64,000 nt of DNA from Alcanivorax sp. (GTDB lineage: Bacteria > Pseudomonadota > Gammaproteobacteria > Pseudomonadales > Alcanivoracaceae). The notes beneath the pieces were generated by a model. The model made no database searches and had not been told where the DNA came from. It saw nothing but the letters and a program-made list of their open reading frames with translations. Positions 7,483 through 13,725 of this stretch are shown one piece after another. Positions within the stretch are counted from its first letter, which is position 1; each line of letters starts with the position of its first letter. The position numbers and the translations under genes were made by a program. The stretch is taken from the NCBI GenBank assembly GCA_022565695.1, contig JAIUME010000006.1, positions 62,001 to 126,000 of the forward strand, in the 5' to 3' direction.

Positions 7483-8991
7483 ATGACCATGACGGCCAAG
7501 ATCGCGTGGGCAAAAAAGAGAGATTTGGGGGACGTCGTCCACATACTGCAAGTTTCGAACGGCAAGGCAGCGGACTGCGTATGCCTTGACTGTGGCGGTG
7601 AGCTTGTAGCCAAGCATGGAACGGGCAAGATGGCCCCTCATTTTGCTCACTCCGCGAATACGGAATGTAGAGGGGAGGGGGCCCTTCACTATGCTGCGAA
7701 GCACTTGCTGGCCGAAATTCTCCTTCAGCAAGGGCTAATACTGAGCTCATCTTCTGGGGAGGTATCGGAGTATATCCGGTCCGAAAGGGTGGTTTTTCCG
7801 TATCAAGTTCCGGATTTGATGCTTCGGGCGCATTGTATTTCTACTGAAAAGGATGTTTCTGATGACTGGCGTCCCGATCTTGTTGCTGTCGATAAAAATG
7901 GCAATTCCATTGCATTTGAAGTTGCTGTGACGCACTTCAAATCAGAGAAAGATATTATAAAAATTCGACGACATGGCATGGATTGCGTGGAGATTGATAT
8001 ATCAGATATTGGTTGGGATGCTGATCGTGCCAAGTTGACAGCCGAATTGCATGAAATTAAACGGCAGAAATGGTTGCATCGAAAGTCGGCTCTTGAGGCA
8101 AAATTTGAAGCCAGCGAGAAGCTGGCTTCAAGAATTTCACAATTGCATGATATCCATAATAAGAGAATAAGAAAATTTATCGCGAAAGGATGGAAGGATA
8201 AAGGAGTTGGTTTCCTTAATCCCGCCATTCCGAGTCTAAGTGCTCGTCATGAAGCGCGTGATGTTTTCGGCGGTATAGTTGTTGGGGAGGTGGTCAGGAC
8301 TCCCAGAATTGTTCGAATTGACTCTGAATGGAAACATGGTGATTCGGGGGCCGCTGTCACGGCAGTGCTGGAGAAAGGTGTCAAGATTAATTTATCCATA
8401 GTGGATGAGATGGTATTTTACCAGGATGAAGATTCATGTATGGAGGGGCCCGCATTGGTTCTTGTGGTTAGAGACTCTTCTGCGGGCAATATGGATTTGC
8501 GCGGCGAATGGTATGGAGTGGAGCGCTGGCAGGCCAAACTTGACGAATTGGCTAAGAAGGATGCTGTTGAGAAGCTGAATATCGCTAAAGAACGTCAGCG
8601 CGGCCTCGAAGATTTTGCTGCGGAATTTCGTAGAAAGAAGCCAGAAGAACAGCTGTCAATTATTCTGAGAAAGTTTGGTATCAGTGAGACATACTCTGTG
8701 GGGCGCTATGATCCAGAGTGGAATACCAGCGAGACCGTCTGGAAGCTTATAATCTGGCATTACAAGGTTCTCAAGAAGAGAAGTGTGAAGGTGGTTGATC
8801 TGGCTAATGATAGGTGGTTTGCCAAGATGCTTGGATTCTCGCAGGCAGATAGCAGGCGACGTTGCAATGGCCTTCAGCCATGGATGGATTTACTGGTCCG
8901 CAACAACATACTCAGACCCGGCTTGCATGGCGCCCTGGATATTATGGGGAAGCTAAGAGGACCAGTGCCGGGTGTCCCTTTGAGTGATTGA
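7483..8991 (+). CDS. CoiA-like zinc-ribbon / PD-(D/E)XK nuclease protein
   Basis: A protein of 502 residues. The N-terminus has a CoiA-type zinc ribbon: CVCLDCGGELVAKHG followed by APHFAHS, here CLDC with HFAH (about residues 33-60). A nuclease core follows: RPDLVAVDKNGNSIAFEVAVTH (about 127-148), where Asp, Glu and the trailing residues fit a PD-(D/E)XK/restriction-endonuclease-like site (E-x-A replaces ExK). The remaining 340 residues are helical and unrecognised. CoiA proteins act in competence, but no competence genes lie here and the neighbours are defence genes, so a defence nuclease is a better inference. Base composition is clearly AT-richer than flanking core genes. The start may be ATG 7483 or 7489; the ribosome-binding site is weak. 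Confidence 0.8.
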   Translation: MTMTAKIAWAKKRDLGDVVHILQVSNGKAADCVCLDCGGELVAKHGTGKMAPHFAHSANTECRGEGALHYAAKHLLAEILLQQGLILSSSSGEVSEYIRSERVVFPYQVPDLMLRAHCISTEKDVSDDWRPDLVAVDKNGNSIAFEVAVTHFKSEKDIIKIRRHGMDCVEIDISDIGWDADRAKLTAELHEIKRQKWLHRKSALEAKFEASEKLASRISQLHDIHNKRIRKFIAKGWKDKGVGFLNPAIPSLSARHEARDVFGGIVVGEVVRTPRIVRIDSEWKHGDSGAAVTAVLEKGVKINLSIVDEMVFYQDEDSCMEGPALVLVVRDSSAGNMDLRGEWYGVERWQAKLDELAKKDAVEKLNIAKERQRGLEDFAAEFRRKKPEEQLSIILRKFGISETYSVGRYDPEWNTSETVWKLIIWHYKVLKKRSVKVVDLANDRWFAKMLGFSQADSRRRCNGLQPWMDLLVRNNILRPGLHGALDIMGKLRGPVPGVPLSD

Positions 8992-8997
8992 TTTTTG

Positions 8998-9222
8998 TCA
9001 AAAGCTGTCGGTGTAGCCCATCTGCCTGAGCTGTCGCCTCAGGTCCGCACGGAACTGCCTTGAAGCACGCCAGTCGCCAGGCGTTGAAGGAACGACGAGA
9101 CGTATATCGCCGGTTGGCGACCTCAACTTGCCATGTTTGCCGCCTTTCACGTGGCTCCAGCCCAGTCGAATAAACTTCTTGACCATGTTGTTGATGGCGC
9201 TATCGCTTGAATACTTTTTCAT
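8998..9222 (-). CDS. Small HicA-like protein, pVip partner
   Basis: A protein of 74 residues. It starts at ATG 9222 with GGAGG five bases upstream, 17 bases after the viperin stop, so it is the second gene of that operon. Its core (GWSHVKGGKHGKLRSPTG, then VPSTPGDWRASRQFRADLRRQL) has the layout of the HicA mRNA-interferase fold: a short helix, a strand with Gly-Gly-Lys-His (His30), a hairpin, and a C-terminal basic helix. No HicB antitoxin is adjacent. It may be a nuclease or RNA-binding effector or regulator working with viperin (inference). The HicA relation is from pattern only and needs a structural check. Confidence 0.65.
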   Translation of the reverse strand: MKKYSSDSAINNMVKKFIRLGWSHVKGGKHGKLRSPTGDIRLVVPSTPGDWRASRQFRADLRRQLRQMGYTDSF

Positions 9223-9239
9223 GTCGGCCTCCGTGCCTG

Positions 9240-10121
9240 CTACCGATAGCGGCGCGCGAAGGCGTCGGCATTGAAGGGGATCTGCGAGAATGCCCTGGCG
9301 ACGCCCACCTTCAGGATCGGGTCGCTCTTGATATGGCCTTGGCCGGGGGCGCTGTTCTGGTAGAAGCGTCCCAGCGGGTTGACCATCAGGTACGACTGCC
9401 ACATCGCCTCGTTGTCCTCGACCACCACCATGGCGCCGGCAGAGTGGTGACGTGTCACATAGGCGTCGTACTGCTCATCGGTGATCACCTGCCGAACGTC
9501 ATGCACCGGCAGCACCCGCAACAACTTCCACTTGTCCGGCCTCACCGCTTCGATCACCGCCAACAGGTTCTCGCGCCAGTTGAACGGATTGACCACGGTG
9601 TTGATCTTCAGGGTGCCGGCCGGGTTCAACGCGCGATAGCCAGCTGCGATGGTGGCCAGGCGGGCAGGGCTCAGCCACTGACGGCGGCGGTCGGAGCGGC
9701 CAATGGAATGGGCGATCAGCTCATCGGCGGTATCAAAGCTGATACCCAGCATGTCCAGCATCGGTGCGACTTCGGCCAGCGTATCCTCGTGCAGGAAGTG
9801 GCCGTTGGTGATGATCGAGGTGGAGAACCCCAGTGCCTTGGCCTTTCGCAGGGCAGCGATAAACTGCTTGCCCAGCACCATCGGCTCACCGCCAGCGAAA
9901 TTGATACGCACGCCCTGGTAGCCCAGCTGGTCCTGGAGCGGGTTCGGGCTAAGGAAGTGCTCGGCGAGGCTGGTCAACAATTCATCAACCTTGCCTTCCT
10001 GGCGGTGCAGCTCGTTGCTCTGCGGGTCGTCATGCCATTTGGCGTAGCAGTAGGCACAGCGATAGTTACAGACTTCCGTCATGTGGAAGTTGATAACCAG
10101 ATTCTTCGGGAAAGTGCTCAT
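9240..10121 (-). CDS. Prokaryotic viperin (pVip), radical SAM ddhNTP synthase
   Basis: A protein of 293 residues of the viperin branch of radical SAM enzymes. The cluster motif is CNYRCAYC (Cys18, Cys22, Cys25), followed by NFAGGEP (74-80) for SAM binding. Viperin-specific parts are LGISFDTADE...IGRSDR, KINTVVNPFNWREN, KWKLLRVLPV, then the NSAPGQGHIKSDPILKVGV block and a final FNADAFARRYR; eukaryotic viperin has matching segments in this order. Known pVips convert a nucleoside triphosphate to its 3'-deoxy-3',4'-didehydro form, a chain terminator of phage RNA polymerase. The protein ends slightly earlier than many relatives, lacking the usual RGGxYxW tail. It is the first gene of a two-gene operon with a structured leader. 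Which NTP is used cannot be read from sequence. Confidence 0.92.
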   Translation of the reverse strand: MSTFPKNLVINFHMTEVCNYRCAYCYAKWHDDPQSNELHRQEGKVDELLTSLAEHFLSPNPLQDQLGYQGVRINFAGGEPMVLGKQFIAALRKAKALGFSTSIITNGHFLHEDTLAEVAPMLDMLGISFDTADELIAHSIGRSDRRRQWLSPARLATIAAGYRALNPAGTLKINTVVNPFNWRENLLAVIEAVRPDKWKLLRVLPVHDVRQVITDEQYDAYVTRHHSAGAMVVVEDNEAMWQSYLMVNPLGRFYQNSAPGQGHIKSDPILKVGVARAFSQIPFNADAFARRYR

Positions 10122-10201
10122 TGGATGTTGCCTCCGTATTTGTGGGTACGGAGGTCATCCTTTGTCAGTGCAGTGCACTACCAACCCTTATTTTCGGTTG
10201 G
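10122..10201 (-). promoter_or_regulatory. Structured leader of pVip: SD-sequestering hairpin plus two further dyads
   Basis: Three successive perfect inverted repeats precede the viperin start. Reading on the minus strand they are CCAACC/GGTTGG (10201-10181), AGTGCA-C-TGCACT (10179-10167), and CCTCCGTA/TACGGAGG with an 8-nt loop (10154-10131). The last arm contains GGAGG, the only good Shine-Dalgarno sequence, nine bases before ATG 10121. Folding of this stem would hide the ribosome-binding site. The middle dyad looks more like a repressor operator. Confidence 0.7.
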
Positions 10202-10211
10202 CGGGCATTTT

Positions 10212-10883
10212 TTAGCGAAAGCGGTCCAGCAGCTCGTCGAACTCCTGTGCCTCCCGGTAGCGGGCGCGAACCGCCTCGACCAGGGAACGACAGCCCACCG
10301 GGACCTCGCCGAGCCCCTCCAGCTCATCACAGAGCTGGCTGGCTCGCTCCCAGTCCTGAGCCAGATAGGCCGCCAGCAGCGAATCACCGGCATCCAGTGA
10401 GGCTGACTGCGCCAGCAAGGCACTCATCAGCATCATATTGCTGCTCAGCCCCAGTTGCGGCAGCACCTCGAAGGGGCTGGGCAGGCGGCTTTGTCTCAGG
10501 TTGAAGCTGTCCGTGGCCTGCAGACACTCCACCAGCTCGACGGCGGCCGGCTTGAGCAGTGCCACCCCGAGCAGGGCCTGCCGGTCGGTAAACAGGGCCT
10601 TGAGCTCTTCGGCGCTCTTCAGGCGGGTTGCCGGCTTGTCGAAGATGGCCTTGACGTACTTGGGGTCGGGGAAGAATGCACTCAGCAACAGTGCGTTATG
10701 CAGAATGGTGACGCCATCGGCATCGGTCACAAACCACTGCTTGCGCTGCACCGCCTGCTCGGCTTCCGCTGGCAACAGCCCATTGCGAACAAACGACATC
10801 GCCTTGTTCTTCAGGCAGGTGCTTTCGGCTCCGGTGTCGATCTGGAACAGATCGCGGATCAGTTCGGGGATCTTTCGGCGCAT
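10212..10883 (-). CDS. Unrecognised soluble helical protein upstream of pVip
   Basis: A protein of 223 residues, predicted mostly alpha-helical and soluble. I do not recognise a family. It has no signal peptide or membrane segment. The C-terminal half (FEVLPQLGLSSNMMLMSALLAQ onward, then DWERASQLCDELEGL) faintly recalls the HDOD part of EAL-HDOD proteins, but the usual motifs are missing. ATG 10883 lies one base beyond the stop of the preceding exported-protein frame, implying translational coupling; the nearest purine-rich site is 12 bases away. It is separated from viperin by the 90-bp leader and reads in the same direction, so co-transcription is possible. Confidence 0.7.
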   Translation of the reverse strand: MRRKIPELIRDLFQIDTGAESTCLKNKAMSFVRNGLLPAEAEQAVQRKQWFVTDADGVTILHNALLLSAFFPDPKYVKAIFDKPATRLKSAEELKALFTDRQALLGVALLKPAAVELVECLQATDSFNLRQSRLPSPFEVLPQLGLSSNMMLMSALLAQSASLDAGDSLLAAYLAQDWERASQLCDELEGLGEVPVGCRSLVEAVRARYREAQEFDELLDRFR

Positions 10884-10884
10884 A

Positions 10885-11253
10885 TCAGTGACAGACTTCC
10901 TGTTGGAGGAGACGGCTTATAGGGCGCTGCTGGTGTTCTGGAAGATTTTCATCCATAGAGGCGATTTGGCGGGCGGTATCGAATGCTGATCTGCTTCGTC
11001 GTATGCCTCTTGAACATTGAAATTGCTCCAGAGCACCCAGGCAGTAACCCGCGCGCAGAGCATCTGCGAGAGATGTTCTCTGAGAGGCAAGGAAGCGTTT
11101 CTCATTGTGTGCATTGAATATCTGTGTTGCTGTTTTGCAGGCCTGAATCAGAAAGCTCGCTTTATCTCCGCCGAAATCCGTGCGGGCACCGGCCGAGGAA
11201 GCACTGATGGCCAGGAGAACACATGACAGGAAAAGCAGGGTGGATCTAACCAT
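10885..11253 (-). CDS. Small exported protein, Rap1a/Tai-like; possible frameshift
   Basis: A protein of 122 residues with a signal peptide (LLFLSCVLLAISASSAGA). The mature part begins with an ACK-containing helix and an AGYCLGAL motif; two cysteines spaced this way recall the Rap1a/Tai immunity family (weak). After residue about 75 the frame becomes arginine-rich with rare codons, whereas the next frame (stop at 10917) reads more naturally as NFNVQEAYDEADQHSIPP. A one-base shift near 11020-11035 may have changed the C-terminus. Against this, the present stop lies one base before the next start, which fits coupling. ATG 11253 has GGAGAG upstream and overlaps the preceding stop by 8 bp. Confidence 0.55.
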   Translation of the reverse strand: MVRSTLLFLSCVLLAISASSAGARTDFGGDKASFLIQACKTATQIFNAHNEKRFLASQRTSLADALRAGYCLGALEQFQCSRGIRRSRSAFDTARQIASMDENLPEHQQRPISRLLQQEVCH

Positions 11254-11839
11254 TGGTCTCTCCATTCTCTGTTTTCTGAGCTTTATTCTCGACAGATATC
11301 GGTTGTGATGATGATGGCGGACTTGGATGGCGAAGCATGCCTTTCGGAGCGATGGAAAACAGGATGGCAAGCCACGTAAGCTCAGCCACAAGCTTGAAAG
11401 AATAAAGGTATTCTTGCTGTGCCATGTCCGGGTTCTCAGCCAAGGCGACGGCGATCAGGAAAAGGCAGATAAAGACCATTGCATTAATACCAAATGCAGT
11501 AATGTAGCGATGGGTGGCCCTGCCTCTATTCGCTTTGTGGAGCGAAACCTTTCTGATATATCTGAAAGTCAGAAATACCCACATAACATAGAAAAGGATC
11601 TCCATGGCATCGATATCATGCCAGCCGGCATTATTGGGAAAAACAGTGGCTGGAAGCATGATAAGCGCACCCAGGAGTGCTGCGAAGCAGATGCAGAAAA
11701 GAAAGGCTTTGGCTGACCATAGGATTGCGACGCCAAGCATGTCGTCAAACGACATGCGGAGATCGCCCTGAGCCAAGGGGCTTCTGCCACTGTTCTGCGA
11801 GGGAGATGGAAGCTTCCCTGCTTTGCTCGATTCTTCCAT
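11246..11839 (-). CDS. Inner-membrane protein of unknown function, four predicted helices
   Basis: A protein of 197 residues. A polar N-terminus of about 30 residues is followed by four membrane helices (LLGALIMLPATVF, ILFYVMWVFLTFRYI, INAMVFICLFLIAVAL, LVAELTWLAILFSIA) and a polar tail ending in Lys/Glu-rich sequence. No family is recognised. ATG 11839 is chosen for the strong AAGGGGGA site seven bases upstream; an earlier in-frame ATG at 11908 has no such site. It is the first gene of a leftward run of three unrecognised genes leading to viperin. Codon use and composition are AT-richer than core genes, suggesting transfer. Confidence 0.7.
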   Translation of the reverse strand: MEESSKAGKLPSPSQNSGRSPLAQGDLRMSFDDMLGVAILWSAKAFLFCICFAALLGALIMLPATVFPNNAGWHDIDAMEILFYVMWVFLTFRYIRKVSLHKANRGRATHRYITAFGINAMVFICLFLIAVALAENPDMAQQEYLYSFKLVAELTWLAILFSIAPKGMLRHPSPPSSSQPISVENKAQKTENGETNG

Positions 11840-11929
11840 TAGTATCCCCCTTGATTTGTTGTTGTGTTTACCCGCACTTTTTCTTTGCCGAACCAAGTTA
11901 TGCAACAAGCAGTTCGGCTCTTCTGATAA

Positions 11930-12085
11930 GCCGCTGTTCGCCAGCGGCCTGGCCTTGCCTTAGTTCCCCGCGGTACGGACATTGACCTCAAGATTGCCGG
12001 TGCCTCGGTGGTCGACCTAGGTGACTTCGCGGTTCAAGGTGTCGTCGCCCGACAGTTCGCCGGGTGGCCGAAGGTGTATCTGTAA
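11930..12085 (+). pseudogene. Orphan coding remnant
   Basis: The frame reads from 11930 to TAA 12083-12085 and gives a natural-looking 3' end: VPRGTDIDLKIAGASVVDLG, then DFAVQGVVARQF and GWPKVYL. There is no start codon at the head and an in-frame stop lies just upstream (11927-11929). It is probably the tail of a deleted gene whose body is lost. A perfect hairpin GCCGCTG/CAGCGGC (11930-11948) marks its left edge. The family is not recognised. Confidence 0.4.
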
Positions 12086-12130
12086 TCATCGGCCCTTGCC
12101 CGGCTGGAAGACGATTTAGCGGCTAAAGTC

Positions 12131-12334
12131 CTAGACGATGCAAATCGGCCGGGTGCGCTGCCACTCAATACTCCCGGCATTGGTCTTGCCGGCGTTGTAC
12201 TCGCTGGCAAAATAGCTCACACCAATCAGCGGGTCCAAATTGGCTTCGATATGATTCTGGAGATGCTTCTTCAGTTTGGCGCTTAGTTCGCTGTTGGTGT
12301 CGCCGGCGAGACGGAGCGGTTTGATTTCGCTCAT
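12131..12334 (-). pseudogene. Truncated N-terminus of a PD-(D/E)XK / DUF5655-type nuclease protein
   Basis: This 67-residue frame starts at ATG 12334, sharing ATGA with the hsdS stop, so it was the last gene of the hsd operon. Its sequence (MSEIKPLRLAGDT, then LIGVSYFASEYNAGKTNAG) matches the N-terminus of predicted-transport/PDDEXK proteins of the DUF5655 type, which continue IDxLG...EYK with the nuclease active site. Here the match stops at NAGSIE and the frame ends nine residues later, before any catalytic residue. It is therefore a broken gene. The adjoining orphan remnant at 11930-12085 suggests a deletion or recombination joint near 12086-12150. Confidence 0.6.
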
Positions 12335-13725
12335 GCCTTTGTGGCTTCCTTCTTTCGTCTTCCGCCCCTAGCTGGCTTCTGTTTGGCTCGCTCAGCCCTG
12401 ATCCGATCCAGCAAGGCCTCCGCACTGTTGCCGCCGCTGATCAATTCCGGGTTCTCCATGCGCCATTGCTCGGTCAGTTCGCCCCGGAAGGCTTTGGACA
12501 AGATGGATTGGGTGAGGTTGTTGACGCGGGTTAGGGCCGCGTTGACCTGTTGCTCGATGCGGTCGGCGTAGGCGAAGAGCTGGTCTGCCTTGCGGACGAT
12601 AACCGCCTGAGTTTGAATGGGCGGGACTGAAAACTCTAATGACTTCAATATTTTTAGATTGACTCTTGGTCTGGTTATGCCTTGTACGTGCTCTTTGATC
12701 TGCGCATAGGAGGCCTGTGAAGTGAGTAGATACAAAACAAACTCAGGTAGCGCTTCTTTCTGATTTATTCGTAAACAGAAGCAATCTGCTTTGTTTATGA
12801 AAGTAAGTTTATCGAATGGGAAGAGACAAGCACGCACTTCTTCGTCCACGAAGGAAGAGAATAGTATGTCATTCTTTTCAAGCTTATTCTTTGCCAGCGT
12901 CAGGTATTTATCTTCGCTGATGAACGTCTTCTTCGATTGGTCGAATCTGAGGTGTCTGATGTTCTCAAGACGGACCACGCCGACACCTCCGCCTGTGTAG
13001 TCTGACGATTTGAGTTTTGATCCAAAAGGCCCGTCGAAAGCAGTGGTGCATAGGTTGGCAAGCTTTGTTGCTGGACAACGCTCATCAACCGCTTCTCTAT
13101 CCCCAGTCAGTTGCCCGCTCGCCGCCGCAGCCAGTATGGACTGGCGGAAGCGTTTGAGAATTTTCGGGATGCGTTCGAGGCGGGATTTGGTGTTTTCCAC
13201 CTGGGCCAGCAGGATGCCGAGTTTGTCGGCGATGACTTTTTGTTCGGCGGCAGGCGGTAATGCGATGGGGAATGATTCAACAAATGCTCGCGGGACTCGA
13301 CGGAGGCCCACCGCGCCAGTCATGTTCTCTGCTCCCTGCTGCATGAATGCTTGCGTTTTGACAATTGCAAAGATCAGGTTAGGTGAAACCTCCTCGCAAG
13401 CAGGCCTGAGAACATAAAACTCGGAACTCCCGGCGCCGATTCCACTGGGCATATCCCGCACAATGGCAGCTTTTCCATTCTCGAAGCACGGGGTTACTTT
13501 GGCGAAAATGACGTCGCCATCAGCGAAGTTGGTATAGGATTTCTTGATCTCGCCCCACATCTTCTCTTCGTGCTGCAACGTGCCGTGATAATCGGTAGGC
13601 GCTAGTGCCATGGGAACAAAACCAGCCGTTTGCTCGGCACTTGCCTCATTCTTAGGGTTCAGTAAAACAATATCCGCCAATGTGCATTGAGCCCAGCTTT
13701 CAGGTGCGTCATTTTCTTCCGTCAC
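12331..13725 (-). CDS. hsdS: Type I restriction-modification specificity subunit
   Basis: A protein of 464 residues with the usual two target-recognition domains. Each is followed by a conserved helical spacer: LPPAAEQKVIADKLGILLAQVENTKSRLERI (written here only as landmarks LPPAAEQK and LLAQVEN, near residue 155) and VPPIQTQAVIVRKADQL (near 370). After the first spacer comes RFRQSILAAAASGQLTGD, after the second QSILSKAFRGEL, both typical of HsdS. It sets the bipartite DNA target for the M2S methylase and R2M2S nuclease. It overlaps hsdM by ATGA. Target-recognition domains are the AT-richer parts of the gene, as is usual after domain exchange. Confidence 0.93.
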   Translation of the reverse strand: MTEENDAPESWAQCTLADIVLLNPKNEASAEQTAGFVPMALAPTDYHGTLQHEEKMWGEIKKSYTNFADGDVIFAKVTPCFENGKAAIVRDMPSGIGAGSSEFYVLRPACEEVSPNLIFAIVKTQAFMQQGAENMTGAVGLRRVPRAFVESFPIALPPAAEQKVIADKLGILLAQVENTKSRLERIPKILKRFRQSILAAAASGQLTGDREAVDERCPATKLANLCTTAFDGPFGSKLKSSDYTGGGVGVVRLENIRHLRFDQSKKTFISEDKYLTLAKNKLEKNDILFSSFVDEEVRACLFPFDKLTFINKADCFCLRINQKEALPEFVLYLLTSQASYAQIKEHVQGITRPRVNLKILKSLEFSVPPIQTQAVIVRKADQLFAYADRIEQQVNAALTRVNNLTQSILSKAFRGELTEQWRMENPELISGGNSAEALLDRIRAERAKQKPARGGRRKKEATKA

